Source: Autumnicola musiva | GTDB taxonomy: Bacteria > Bacteroidota > Bacteroidia > Flavobacteriales > Flavobacteriaceae | Length of the DNA stretch: 64,000 nucleotides | Reading direction: 5' to 3' | NCBI RefSeq assembly: GCF_031846585.1 | Contig: NZ_JAVRHK010000014.1 | Coordinates: forward strand, 1-64,000 | In this document: positions 52,634 through 62,173 of the stretch, piece after piece | Layout of the letters: each line of letters begins with the position of its first letter | Position numbering within the stretch: position 1 is the first letter of the stretch | The notes under the pieces: generated by a model | The model's database searches: none | Told to the model about the DNA's origin: nothing | Seen by the model: the letters and a program-made list of their open reading frames with translations, nothing else | Position numbers and translations under genes: made by a program

Positions 52634-55000
52634 TTAAAAATTATATTTTAAACGTATGCCGCCAAAATAATTCGCTTCATAAGGAGCGGGTAAATAGGCA
52701 TCTGGCAGCTGGTTTAAAAATACCATGTAATAATACTGGCTTCCGGTGATATTGCGCGCGCCGACATAAACATCTGCTTCAAAATGGCCAAAATTCTGCC
52801 TGTATCCAAGCTTCGCATTCAGCAAGTTATAAGGATCGGTTACATTTGCACCGTCTGAAGTAAACGGCACGGTATCACGATAGGAATAGTTAATATTTCC
52901 GTAGAACCCGGCATTGGACTGTAAATCCACCCCGGCATTTACCACCCATGGCGCCACACCAGCCACAGCATTTCCGCTGTAATCTACCTGCACGGCTTCA
53001 CCTTCGGAATTTAATGATTCATAGGCATAATCTTCATATTCAAAATCTGAATATGTGAAATTCCCGTAAGGACGAATGCTTCGGAAGAAACCTGCAGAAG
53101 ATTCATAAGCATTAAACTTCAGCAGCAATTCAATTCCTTTGTTATCCAGTTTTCCGCCGTTGGCGATATAGGTATAGGAGGTGGTGTTTTCATCCAGAGG
53201 CACAGCCACTGAAGTGAATTTGTTCTTAAAAAAGGCATTAAAAACAGCCGCTTCATAATACAAACGATTGCTGAAAAGGCTTCCCTTAGAACCAATTTCT
53301 AACTGATCGCCCACTTCCGGCTCCAGCCCGGTGTTAAGTTCTCCTGAAGTGGAAAGCACAATATTACCACTCACCGGCGCATTGTAGCCCCGGCTGTAAG
53401 ACGCGTACACCGAAACATTGTCGTTAAAGATTTTGTTAAGGGCGAAATGCGGTGATACCAGGTTGTGGTAATCGGCATTTACATTTCTTTCCATGTCGCT
53501 ATCGGCTTCATACATGCGATTCTCCAGGTCTATATTCATGGAACTCATGCCCACGCCCGCGGTAAGGGAAAAGTCCCGCGGCATCTGCAGCGTCCATTCA
53601 GTAAAAATGTTGGAATTATTAGAAACAGCAAACTGATTGCTTCTCAGGCCACCAATAATGTTATATCCCTCAGGATCTTCAGGGTTTTCCACCATTCCGT
53701 AGCCAACAATCTGCGCACGTTGCTCCTGAAGTTCAAAACCCGCACTTCCGTTCAGGGCAAAATCATTGTTCAGATTAAAGCTGAAATCGAAAACCGACCG
53801 GGTGCCGTAATTTACCGGCGTCTTATCTGTCCAGCCTCCTGCCGAACTGGCGTTGCTATTCACCCCCGATCCAAATACGGAAGTGGTGTTGGAAAGCCAG
53901 TTATTAAACAAATAAGAATGGCTAAGCCCGGCCCTGAAGCTAATCACTTCAGAATGTGCATTATTCTTGATATACCTGGCGCTCCCGCTGTAATCCAGAT
54001 TATTATATTGCTCTATGGTAAGCTCACCCCCGCGCTGATCATAGCTATTACTATAGCCAAAGTAAGCCGAGAGGTACTGATTTTCATTCGGGCGAAAATC
54101 GACCACGGCATTTACAAAATCTTTGTCAGAAGCAGTGTGCGCCATATATCCATCAGAAGTCTGATGCCCGTAATTCAGCAATAAAGAGGTGTTTTCTGTT
54201 GCCGTGGCAAATTTGGTCGTGGAACGTAACAGGCCGTAATCTCCTACCGTTAGCTCCTGTCCCAGCGATATCTCCCCGGCTTCGGGCCTTTGCGTCTGCA
54301 ATTGCACCACTCCCGCAATGGCAAGGCCAAATTTTGTTCCCGCAGGTCCTTTGATTACATCTACCGAACCTATAGAAGCAAAATCAATGTCATCCAGCAA
54401 AGTTACCCCTTCAGCATCGGTCACGGGAATATTGTTAAGATAAACCTTGTACCCCTGCCCGTCAAAATTATTGGTGGCGCCCCTGAAACCAACACCATTG
54501 CCATAGCCGCGAATATTGAATTGCTGGCCGGAAGACACTGCCCTCCGGTTCATGCTTACCCCCGGAACATTGGCATTTATCGCATCATCCAGGTACAGGC
54601 CCGTGCCACGATTGAGTTCTACGGGGTTCAGCTGCACTTCAGAAACCGGATTTTCCAGCGCCCGCTGTACATGTAAAGCAGTTTTTAACTGCACTTCCCC
54701 AAGTTCTGCAACAGAAGGAATGAGGGCGATATTAAGAGTTTTACTACAGTCTTCTATAGTCGCATTCCAGCTGGTATAACCAACAAAACTCACCTCCAGT
54801 TCCATTCCACGTTTGCAGCGTACATCAAAATAGCCATTTTTTCCGGAGCTTCCGGCAGCCAGGCTATTGATACTGATTTTTGCATCAGAAAGCGGTTCAC
54901 CGCTTTTCGCATCTATTATCCTCCCGGCAAGCCTGCTGTTCTGGCTAAATCCAGGGATGGAAATTAATAATATAATTAGGTATAAATATGATTTTATCAT
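52634..55000 (-). CDS. TonB-dependent outer-membrane receptor
   Basis: A 788-residue receptor. The start is the ATG of MIKSYLYL; the longer frame begins with TTG. Signal peptide (about 1-20), carboxypeptidase-regulatory-like domain (about 23-105), plug (about 115-235, with FNIRGYGNGVGFRG and VDVIKGPAGTKFG), then a 22-strand-type barrel ending IRLKYNF. There is no SusD neighbour, so it is of the siderophore or metal type rather than SusC type. The single-TM protein gene upstream on the same strand is likely co-regulated. Substrate unknown. Confidence 0.93.
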   Translation of the reverse strand: MIKSYLYLIILLISIPGFSQNSRLAGRIIDAKSGEPLSDAKISINSLAAGSSGKNGYFDVRCKRGMELEVSFVGYTSWNATIEDCSKTLNIALIPSVAELGEVQLKTALHVQRALENPVSEVQLNPVELNRGTGLYLDDAINANVPGVSMNRRAVSSGQQFNIRGYGNGVGFRGATNNFDGQGYKVYLNNIPVTDAEGVTLLDDIDFASIGSVDVIKGPAGTKFGLAIAGVVQLQTQRPEAGEISLGQELTVGDYGLLRSTTKFATATENTSLLLNYGHQTSDGYMAHTASDKDFVNAVVDFRPNENQYLSAYFGYSNSYDQRGGELTIEQYNNLDYSGSARYIKNNAHSEVISFRAGLSHSYLFNNWLSNTTSVFGSGVNSNASSAGGWTDKTPVNYGTRSVFDFSFNLNNDFALNGSAGFELQEQRAQIVGYGMVENPEDPEGYNIIGGLRSNQFAVSNNSNIFTEWTLQMPRDFSLTAGVGMSSMNIDLENRMYEADSDMERNVNADYHNLVSPHFALNKIFNDNVSVYASYSRGYNAPVSGNIVLSTSGELNTGLEPEVGDQLEIGSKGSLFSNRLYYEAAVFNAFFKNKFTSVAVPLDENTTSYTYIANGGKLDNKGIELLLKFNAYESSAGFFRSIRPYGNFTYSDFEYEDYAYESLNSEGEAVQVDYSGNAVAGVAPWVVNAGVDLQSNAGFYGNINYSYRDTVPFTSDGANVTDPYNLLNAKLGYRQNFGHFEADVYVGARNITGSQYYYMVFLNQLPDAYLPAPYEANYFGGIRLKYNF

Positions 55001-55120
55001 GTATTTCAATTTTAAATAAGTTTAATAAGAGGACAAGCAACCGTAATAACGACCACTTTTACTTAGGTTGAAATAATCTGCTTTTTAGCTTCTGCTTTAC
55101 CTAAAACCATAGTAGAGTAC

Positions 55121-55140
55121 CTCCGGAAGATTAGCCGGAG
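55121..55140 (-). promoter_or_regulatory. stable hairpin in the leader of the TonB-receptor gene
   Basis: Perfect 6-bp CTCCGG/CCGGAG stem with an 8-nt loop, about 120 nt before the start codon. No T run follows. It could be part of a structured leader; it does not match a riboswitch that I know. Confidence 0.35.
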
Positions 55141-55187
55141 TGGGAATTGGAAAATCTAAAAAATTAAACAGAATATTTATTTGAATG

Positions 55188-55799
55188 TTAAACCCATTTT
55201 GGCGGAGGCCCGGAAGGCTCCAGCCCCGGAGGTGTATAAAAATTGAAATGCCGGGAATTAATCAGCAAATTTTCTTCAGGAGTAAATAGCGTTAAAGCAT
55301 CAGGCAGATTCCTGGGCTGAAAGAAAACCTTATGAAAAGATTTTGCCATTTTGCCATTCCTTTTATTGCGTTTGGAATTCTTCTCCAGCTGTTTTTTAAG
55401 ACTGGCCAGCAAAATAGTTTCTTCCTTATCTACAATACAATAGTACACAATGGTGTTCTCTCCATCTTCAGCTCTTACCACATCATACATCTTACCCCTG
55501 TATCGAAATTCACCGTCTTCATGCCAGTGGAATTCCTCTTTTGTTTCTGAAGAATATTTCAGCTGTACCAATTCCTCTTCCGGAGTACCGTCAATAATTT
55601 TTTGTCTCACTTCCGTTTTAATCTGGTAAAGCTGAATTCCGAAGGTGATATAAAACCCTACGGAATTAAAGGAGAAGATAAAAAGTAGCAATATTACTGA
55701 AGCCTTTTTCAAGAGCTGGAAACTTAAAATGTAAAAACTAAGATAATTAAAATAATGCCGCAGTTCTTCACGGGGTATATTTTTCTTCTTATAAAGCAT
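55188..55799 (-). CDS. uncharacterised membrane-anchored protein preceding a TonB receptor
   Basis: A 203-residue protein with one hydrophobic helix (about 28-52, KKASVILLLFIFSFN) acting as signal anchor. A soluble domain follows (FHWHEDGEFRYRGKMYDV, IVYYCIVDKEETILL), then a basic stretch (KNSKRNKRNGK) and a proline-rich end GLEPSGPPPKWV. I know no family. It ends 187 bp before the receptor start on the same strand. A histidine-containing EFHWHEDGEF segment and the partner receptor raise the thought of metal handling, but this is weak. Confidence 0.65.
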   Translation of the reverse strand: MLYKKKNIPREELRHYFNYLSFYILSFQLLKKASVILLLFIFSFNSVGFYITFGIQLYQIKTEVRQKIIDGTPEEELVQLKYSSETKEEFHWHEDGEFRYRGKMYDVVRAEDGENTIVYYCIVDKEETILLASLKKQLEKNSKRNKRNGKMAKSFHKVFFQPRNLPDALTLFTPEENLLINSRHFNFYTPPGLEPSGPPPKWV

Positions 55800-55865
55800 G
55801 TCTCAATATATTCCTGTCCGGATTAACACCTAAAGTGGATTTAGCTCATCATTTCAAGATAGCAG

Positions 55866-55912
55866 AACAACACTCCCTCTCACGGGAAGACCTGGGGCTG
55901 GGGTGAGGATGG
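55866..55912. repeat. diverged dispersed repeat of the GGCTGGGGTGAGG type
   Basis: ACTCCCTCTCACGGGAAG followed by GGGGCTGGGGTGAGGAT recalls a common bacterial intergenic repeat (a CCCTCTCnnnGAGAGGG stem plus GGCTGGGGTGAGG). The stem is degraded here. Confidence 0.4.
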
Positions 55913-56090
55913 AGTACATATCTCCTCAACCAAATTACATAGCATATTTTAGGATTTCTTAGCGGACAATCATCCCCTCTTTACATATTTGATAAATTTT
56001 ATGTTTTAAAAATAAATATTTATCATATACATAAGTTTATTCTTAATTTTTTGTAAATTAAACCGTTATTATTTTTATAAATACATAATC

Positions 56091-56336
56091 ATGGATGATA
56101 CTTTTCACAATTCCGATCTAATTAGAAATTGTACAGGCAATTTTATTTTCAGAAAAAGAGATGCGTTTAAACTTGATCCTTCTGGAGTGATAATCCCGGC
56201 CCGCAACTTAAGTTTCTACAGGCTAGGAGGAAAATTTATAAGTATAAATATGGAGCAGGCAAAAAGTTCCAAAACGGGAAGGAGTTTTAAATGTGCATAC
56301 AAAATGATGAAAGCATTTAACCATTCTCTTAACTGA
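56091..56336 (+). CDS. small hypothetical protein
   Basis: An 81-residue frame with no recognised domain. It contains CTGNFIFRKRDAFKLDPSG and PARNLSFYRLGGKF, which look like two short beta hairpins. It has a plausible start and is the only good frame in the surrounding 800 bp. Expression is unproven. Confidence 0.45.
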   Translation: MDDTFHNSDLIRNCTGNFIFRKRDAFKLDPSGVIIPARNLSFYRLGGKFISINMEQAKSSKTGRSFKCAYKMMKAFNHSLN

Positions 56337-56351
56337 TTTCAATGCTAAACC

Positions 56352-56540
56352 TTATTCTTTTTTCTCAGAAATACCCATCAGCTTAATCTTCCGTTGGGTA
56401 TTGCTATTATCCCTTTCCCATATAATAGTATAGGCGCCTTCTGAAGTAAATATTTTGTATGTATTTCCATTCTGCATTTAAATACCCTCCCGGGAACTAA
56501 TGTTTTCTCCAGAATTACAGGCAAATTCTTTCAAATTCAT
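56352..56540 (-). pseudogene. small gene with an in-frame stop
   Basis: The minus strand reads MNLKEFACNSGENISSREGI, then TAA, then immediately in the same frame MQNGNTYKIFTSEGAYT to a stop at 56352. Without the TAA it would be one 62-residue protein. The second part (41 residues, from 56477) has a good start of its own, so either two short genes or one broken gene is possible. Confidence 0.35.
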
Positions 56541-56677
56541 ATTTTCAATAGCTCCTTTAAAAGCTAAATTAAATTGCAAAAAAAGGCTGCCGTTAAAATC
56601 ATGTTATTTACAATGCTGTTAACGTGCTTCTTTTCAGATAATTTGGATATTGAAAATAATCCGAGAACGAATAAAAA

Positions 56678-57409
56678 ATGAATCTAGAAAATAAAATTGC
56701 TGTGGTAACCGGGGCCAGCAGCGGAATTGGCAAGGCAATAGCCAGAAAACTTTCTGCTGAAGGTTGCCTGGTAGCCCTGGCCAGCCGCAATGTTGAAAAA
56801 TTAGAAAAACTACAAAAAGACTTACCCGGTAAAAGCCTGGTGGTAGAAATGGACGTTAGCCTCACCGATAGTGTGGTGGCGGGATTTAAACAAATCACTA
56901 ACAACCTGGGCAAAATTGATATCCTGGTAAATTCAGCCGGAGTCATGCCACTTACCTATCTCAAAAACCGTCATTTAGATGAGTGGCTGCAAACTGTGGA
57001 AGTAAATCTGAAAGGTTGTTTGCGCTGTATATATTCTGTACTACCTCATATGAAAGAACAACAAAGCGGGCACATTATTAATATCGCCTCGGTAGATGGA
57101 AAAGAAATATTTGAGGGCGGTGCAGTTTACGGTGCTTCAAAAGCTGCAATTATTGCACTTTCCAAAGCTATGCGAATGGAGCTTTCTCCCGAATTTAATA
57201 TTCGTGTTACTTCCATAGAGCCGGGAAGCGTCGCAACAGAATTGCGAAATGATATTAGTGACCAGGAGTTACTTAAGGATAAAGACTACAGTGAAGATGA
57301 ACCCAAACTTAATACCAAAAATATTGCCGATGCGGTTTTTTATGCTATTTCACAGCCGGAGACCGTTAACGTAAATGAATTATTAATAAAGCCCACAGGC
57401 AAAGCATAA
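56678..57409 (+). CDS. short-chain dehydrogenase/reductase
   Basis: A 243-residue classical SDR. Nucleotide site TGASSGIGKAIA (about 12-23), NSAGVMP, catalytic Ser in NIASVDG and YGASKAA giving Tyr/Lys. It probably uses NADPH, judging by the ASRN basic residue after the second strand. It resembles the YdfG and serine or sorbose-reductase branch. Substrate unknown. The small membrane protein gene follows after 31 bp. Confidence 0.93.
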   Translation: MNLENKIAVVTGASSGIGKAIARKLSAEGCLVALASRNVEKLEKLQKDLPGKSLVVEMDVSLTDSVVAGFKQITNNLGKIDILVNSAGVMPLTYLKNRHLDEWLQTVEVNLKGCLRCIYSVLPHMKEQQSGHIINIASVDGKEIFEGGAVYGASKAAIIALSKAMRMELSPEFNIRVTSIEPGSVATELRNDISDQELLKDKDYSEDEPKLNTKNIADAVFYAISQPETVNVNELLIKPTGKA

Positions 57410-57440
57410 AAATCAATTACTAACCTTTAAAATTTAAATA

Positions 57441-57662
57441 ATGAGTAGTTTATTAACCACAGGAAGCAAATTCTTAGCAAAAGGCGCTATTTTTAGAGCA
57501 GGAAGAAAAGTTGTAATGAACGGTGGAGTACTTGGCGCCACACTTGGCGCCGCCGCCGGAGTTGGATATCTGGCCTATAAGATCTTCAAAAAGCAAAATG
57601 AGGAAGAAGATTTGAGCAAAAACCATAAAGAAGTAAAAGGAGACAAAAAAATTGTAGTTTAA
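57441..57662 (+). CDS. small single-pass membrane protein
   Basis: A 73-residue product with one glycine- and alanine-rich helix (about 28-49, GGVLGATLGAAAGVGYLAYK) and a charged tail (KKQNEEEDLSKNHK). No family is known to me. It shares a transcript with the SDR gene and ends at a strong terminator. Confidence 0.7.
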   Translation: MSSLLTTGSKFLAKGAIFRAGRKVVMNGGVLGATLGAAAGVGYLAYKIFKKQNEEEDLSKNHKEVKGDKKIVV

Positions 57663-57688
57663 CCAATAGTCCCCCCGGTGATTAACAG

Positions 57689-57755
57689 GCTGCCGGAGTT
57701 TTCTTTGTCTTTCTGAACTTTCAGAAGTCATGGGGAATTCCGGCAGCTTTTTTTA
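57689..57755 (+). terminator. branched intrinsic terminator
   Basis: Outer arms GCTGCCGGA and TCCGGCAGC (57689-57697, 57739-57747) enclose a second perfect hairpin TTCTGA/TCAGAA (57711-57726). TTTTTTTTT follows. The two-stem shape is unusual for a plain terminator. Confidence 0.8.
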
Positions 57756-57976
57756 AAGCCGTGTCTTTAATGCAAGTACTGATTATAGATACCATTCTTA
57801 AATTTGAAAGCGTATAAAGAGACGAGAGATACTAACTTTAGAACAGAATTATAAAAATACGGAGTAAGATGTTATTCAAATTTGTTCTATAAAATTCCGG
57901 CACCTAGTCTTAATTAAGCTACCTTTAAACCTTCAACCCAGGTATACAGAAGTTGAAAACAGCCAAAAAGATAATT

Positions 57977-58558
57977 ATGAGTAAACAGCAGGAGAATTTA
58001 AGCAACATGAGATGCCTGGACCTTTATCTGGAAACTTTAGATTCCCGGGAACACCAAAAGGTTGCTAAAAAGATTGAACCTTTAGAAACCACACCTGCCC
58101 CACTTACGAGTATGGATATTTCTTCCGCCAGCTTTCATTATGAACTTACTGAGGCAAAACGTGGAAAAGAATTAGATATCCTGCGTCGCTTTAACAGGAA
58201 GTATAACTGGCATTTTGATTTTAATTCTATTATGGAACAGAATTATGATGCCATTGTACTTACAGATAATGAACAAGTTATCAATTGGGTTAGCAAGGGT
58301 TTTTATCATATGACCGGTTATACTTCACAAGATGCGATTGGAAGATCTCCGCAGTTTCTACAGGGGGCTAAAACCGATGACGCCACCGTTAACCGAATAA
58401 AGCAAAAACTGGGAAAAACTAAGGCTTTTACCGAAACCATTCTTAATTATCGTAAAAACAATGAAGAATATTTATGCGAAATAACTGTAATTCCCCTGCT
58501 TAACGGGAATAAAAAACTTACCCATTATCTCGCTCTTGAAAAGGAAATTTTGCCATAA
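57977..58558 (+). CDS. PAS protein with LOV-like domain lacking the photoactive cysteine
   Basis: A 193-residue protein. The start is the ATG of MSKQQENL; the longer frame begins with TTG. A helical N-terminus (about 1-80) precedes a PAS domain (85-190). The PAS domain closely follows the LOV pattern: IVLTDNEQVINWVSKGF, MTGYTSQDAIGRSPQFLQG, and NYRKNNEEYLCEITVIPL. The flavin-adduct motif GRNCRFLQ is replaced by GRSPQFLQ, with Pro125 where Cys should be. It has no output domain, so it may act through a partner. A PAS-LuxR regulator lies further downstream (63322). Confidence 0.85.
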   Translation: MSKQQENLSNMRCLDLYLETLDSREHQKVAKKIEPLETTPAPLTSMDISSASFHYELTEAKRGKELDILRRFNRKYNWHFDFNSIMEQNYDAIVLTDNEQVINWVSKGFYHMTGYTSQDAIGRSPQFLQGAKTDDATVNRIKQKLGKTKAFTETILNYRKNNEEYLCEITVIPLLNGNKKLTHYLALEKEILP

Positions 58559-58582
58559 CCGCTGCTTCTTTAAGCTGGTTGG

Positions 58583-61063
58583 TTAATTTATTTTTTTAAG
58601 TGAAATGCCGCTGATGGAAAAAACTGTTTCTTCTGTTGCTTCTATTTTTATTTTGCTTTCAGTATTAATCTGCAGCGATTTTTTATTAAAGTGAAATTCT
58701 TTCATTGGCTTTACCTCAAGCATTTCCCCGTTTAGCAATATTTTAAGCCCGCCTTCTGAAGTTTCCTCATCAGCATTTTTCTTATTCAGCTCATACGCCA
58801 GCGCTTTATCTTTGCCGAAATTGGTAAAAAGAAGCTGTACATTATATTTCCCTTCAGGAACTTCAATTTCTACATTTTTAACTTCGCTAAGGCCCTTTTG
58901 AAACAAAGGATCATCCTCTGTATTCCTGATATTCGTACTGCTTTTTATTGATTTGGCGCCTTCTGATATTTTAAGTTGTTCCAATGCTGAAGCCGGTATC
59001 CACTGCCGGCATTGATTATCCATAAAATAGCTATTGGTTCCAAAATTAATTCCCAGCCAGTCATGTGCCGAAAAATCAGGTTTTTGCCATACAAGATCAA
59101 GCTGATCTTCCAATTCATTTTTCCGGTTTAAAACTTCAATAGAATTGGAACCTTCTTGCAGCTTCAGCTTTACTTCCACAATACCGCCTTCAGGTTTTTT
59201 CTCAGCTGTTTTAATACCATTCAGCTTTATAATTACTTGCTGATTAGAAATTATTTTCAATTCTTTTTCCGCAGAAAAATCTATATGTACCGGTACATCA
59301 CGGTAAATTCTGCTGAATTTCTCATCGGGCCGGAGCATGGCCTTGTACCAGTAATAAATATTCTTTGGAGAACGATCAAAATTCACCAGGCCTTTCTGGT
59401 TTATATGTGGCATGGCATCGCCACGAAATTCAGAGCCAAAATCTGCAAAATTCCACGCAGTCATTCCAATTACAAAATCCCTTTCCAAAACCTGTTCCAG
59501 GTATCCCTGATGGTACAATAGCTGATATTCTTCAGTAAAATCGAATTTTTCGGGATTATTACTATGCAGCCGTGCATCTGCTCCCACACCATATTCAGAA
59601 ATAATTATTGGCCGCTTCGGAAATTTCTTGTGTTCCGAATCTAAAAACCCACCTAAATCCTGAATTCCCCCCTCGTACCAACCATAGTAGAGATTCCACC
59701 CCAGAACCATCGGCAAGCTGGTGATTCCGGTTTCATTATAAATCTGGTTACCATGAATCGCCATCACCGTAATATGCTTCGGGGCAAGTTCACGCGTAAG
59801 ATTTTCAAGTTTTCGGGCAAGTTTCAACGTATGGTCAATAATTGCCTTTTTCCCCTCTCCTTCCGCATTATCAAAGACCATCCTTATAAAAATCTCATTC
59901 ATATACCCGATAAAAATAAAGGAGGAATTATTGTAATGCTGTGCAATATGTTCCCGCTGCATTTGCAGCACATTCTTTTCATAAGCCTCATAATCTTCTG
60001 CAACAGGCACTTTATTTACCACGGGGATTTCAGACCATAGAATAAGGCCCAGGCTGTCTGCCGCACGATAGATTTCCTGATCCTGCGGATAATGGGCCAA
60101 ACGCAAAAAATTTGCTCCCATTTTTTTGATATTTACCATATCCTGAAGTTGCTTTTCCACAGGCACGGCATTACCCAAACCTTTCCAGTCCTGATGCCTG
60201 TTAACCCCAATAAGCTTCAATTCCTCTCCGTTTAGCTGAAAGCCTTCTGCAGAAGCTTTGAATTTCCTGAAGCCGATTTTATGTTCATAAACATCCAGCT
60301 GTTCTGAAGCATCATTTAAAATGGCAATTCTTATGTTGTATAAATCCGGAACTGCCGGGGACCAGAGTGCAGGATGCTCTACAGCAAAATTAGTACTTAA
60401 GGTTTCTGCCACATTTTCTTCTCTGGAATACACCTCTTTCCCTTCAGGATTTTGAAGAGAAATTTTTAAAATTAATTTTTCCCCTTCCGGATTTTCAATT
60501 CCACCTGAAAGCTGCACTTTAGCATTAAAATTTTCATCCATAACTGGATTTATTTTTACAGCATCGGTTCCGGCTTCCTTTTTAAAATGAACCTTGTTTT
60601 CCTCCACCAGCCATACTTTACGATAAATTCCGCCATAAAAGGTGAAATCTGCATCCAGGGGAGGAATAGTTTCATCATGTGCGTTGCTTAATTCTACCCT
60701 TATCTTATTTTCTCCCGGCTTTAATGCTGAAGAAACAGGAACCTGAAAAGCGGTATAGCCGCCCTGATGTTCTCCAGCCAATTTATTGTTTACAAATACT
60801 TTTGCTTCCTGATTTGCGCCGTTAAAATGCAGATAATAAACCTTTGAAGAATCTTTTATCTGAATGGTCTTACTGTAAGTACCATTCCCGCGCCAGTAGC
60901 CGGGCTCATCATCAAAGGCATCTTCTGCATTCCAGGTATGGGGGAGGTTTACCTGCTTCACTTCAGGATTTTTTTCCGAAGAAAACTGCCATGTTTTCAA
61001 TTCGGTTTTCTGCGCAAAAAGCGTAAGGGAGAAAAACAGGATAAAAAAAGGGAAATTTTTCAT
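58583..61063 (-). CDS. glycoside hydrolase family 2 (beta-galactosidase/glucuronidase-like)
   Basis: An 826-residue secreted GH2 enzyme. Signal peptide (1-18, ends LFAQ), sugar-binding jelly-roll domain (about 25-170), Ig-like domain, TIM barrel (about 275-570) and a C-terminal domain (about 650-826) that resembles a malectin-like carbohydrate-binding module. The acid/base glutamate is in GYMNEIF and the nucleophile in ISEYGVGAD, both in the expected barrel positions. It is isolated from any sus genes. Beta-galactosidase or beta-mannosidase activity cannot be told apart. Confidence 0.92.
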   Translation of the reverse strand: MKNFPFFILFFSLTLFAQKTELKTWQFSSEKNPEVKQVNLPHTWNAEDAFDDEPGYWRGNGTYSKTIQIKDSSKVYYLHFNGANQEAKVFVNNKLAGEHQGGYTAFQVPVSSALKPGENKIRVELSNAHDETIPPLDADFTFYGGIYRKVWLVEENKVHFKKEAGTDAVKINPVMDENFNAKVQLSGGIENPEGEKLILKISLQNPEGKEVYSREENVAETLSTNFAVEHPALWSPAVPDLYNIRIAILNDASEQLDVYEHKIGFRKFKASAEGFQLNGEELKLIGVNRHQDWKGLGNAVPVEKQLQDMVNIKKMGANFLRLAHYPQDQEIYRAADSLGLILWSEIPVVNKVPVAEDYEAYEKNVLQMQREHIAQHYNNSSFIFIGYMNEIFIRMVFDNAEGEGKKAIIDHTLKLARKLENLTRELAPKHITVMAIHGNQIYNETGITSLPMVLGWNLYYGWYEGGIQDLGGFLDSEHKKFPKRPIIISEYGVGADARLHSNNPEKFDFTEEYQLLYHQGYLEQVLERDFVIGMTAWNFADFGSEFRGDAMPHINQKGLVNFDRSPKNIYYWYKAMLRPDEKFSRIYRDVPVHIDFSAEKELKIISNQQVIIKLNGIKTAEKKPEGGIVEVKLKLQEGSNSIEVLNRKNELEDQLDLVWQKPDFSAHDWLGINFGTNSYFMDNQCRQWIPASALEQLKISEGAKSIKSSTNIRNTEDDPLFQKGLSEVKNVEIEVPEGKYNVQLLFTNFGKDKALAYELNKKNADEETSEGGLKILLNGEMLEVKPMKEFHFNKKSLQINTESKIKIEATEETVFSISGISLKKIN

Positions 61064-61195
61064 TTATAAAAAGATGTTTTTTAAAATATAAAATTAAGTA
61101 TTTATGCACATTTCCCTGCAGAGAAACCTAAAGAAAACCTAAACTAACAGATGCAGGAATTATATTTTTTAACTTCGCTATGCGACCTGACCAAA

Positions 61196-62086
61196 ATGCA
61201 AAATTTAGCCGATTTAGTTATGCCCTTTGCAATTGCCCTCATTATGTTGGGTATTGGTCTGGAGTTGAAATTTAAAGATTTCCGGAGGGTTCTTCTAAAA
61301 CCGCGGGCGATAATTACCGGGCTTATTTGCCAGATAATTTTACTGCCCACAATTGCTCTTATTTTGATTTATTTCTGGCCCATAGAACCTATGTACAAAA
61401 TAGGGATTATGCTTATAGCAGCTTGTCCCGGCGGCACCACTTCTAACCTGGTGGCAAAATTTTTGAAAGGCAGGGTGGCACTTTCAGTTTCTCTTACCGC
61501 TTTTAACAGCTTTCTTATCCTGTTTACCATTCCCGCCATAATGGATCTCAGCTTTTACCTCTTTCTGCAGGAAAACCAGCAAATTTCACTGGAGTTTTGG
61601 GTGATCATGAAAAAAGTGTTGTTCACAGTTGTACTACCCGTACTTAGCGGGATAATTATTAGTGAATCGGTTTCAGAAAGAATAAAAAGAGGCCTGCATA
61701 AACCCTTAAAAATCATACTTCCCGCACTTCTGCTTATACCTTTTGTGGTTGCTATATTTTTTGATAAGTCTAACGGTGATATTCAGTATTTTAAGCATAT
61801 AGATCTTCTTATCCCTCTTTTTATGCTGAATGGGATAACCATGTTGGCAGGATTTTACCTGTCAAAAATCACTGGTCTTAATCATAGAATCAATTATACC
61901 GTAGCTATAGAAATGGGACTGCAAAACAGCGTACTGGCACTTTACATTGCCAACCAACTCCTCCAGCATGATGAATTGAACCTTATTGCGATTCTTTACA
62001 GCAGCTTTTCCCTGGTCTCTACATTTTTAATTGCTTATGTTTTAAAACGCATTCATTACCCGAAAGAAGAACATATAGAGGAGTAA
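61196..62086 (+). CDS. bile acid:sodium symporter (BASS) family transporter
   Basis: A 296-residue membrane protein with about nine helices. Family motifs are GIGLELKFKDF, ACPGGTTSNLVAKF and MGLQNSVLALYIANQ. The start is set at MQNLADLV by comparison with other family members; an ATG 15 codons earlier (61151) is in frame. In bacteria these carriers move organic anions with sodium. Bile acids are not the likely substrate in a marine organism. Confidence 0.9.
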   Translation: MQNLADLVMPFAIALIMLGIGLELKFKDFRRVLLKPRAIITGLICQIILLPTIALILIYFWPIEPMYKIGIMLIAACPGGTTSNLVAKFLKGRVALSVSLTAFNSFLILFTIPAIMDLSFYLFLQENQQISLEFWVIMKKVLFTVVLPVLSGIIISESVSERIKRGLHKPLKIILPALLLIPFVVAIFFDKSNGDIQYFKHIDLLIPLFMLNGITMLAGFYLSKITGLNHRINYTVAIEMGLQNSVLALYIANQLLQHDELNLIAILYSSFSLVSTFLIAYVLKRIHYPKEEHIEE

Positions 62087-62173
62087 AACTACTTTACCGT
62101 GCCATATTTGCCTGTTTTTTTGCACCATGGCTTTTATATGGGCCAGCAAATCTTTAACTTTAAAAAAAAAACT

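Noticed and set aside
53465..54184. 239-codon plus-strand frame
   Set aside because: Antisense shadow of the TonB-receptor barrel; its protein has no domain features.
55010..55187. Cobalamin riboswitch upstream of the TonB receptor
   Set aside because: The conserved cobalamin-box words are not found on the coding strand.
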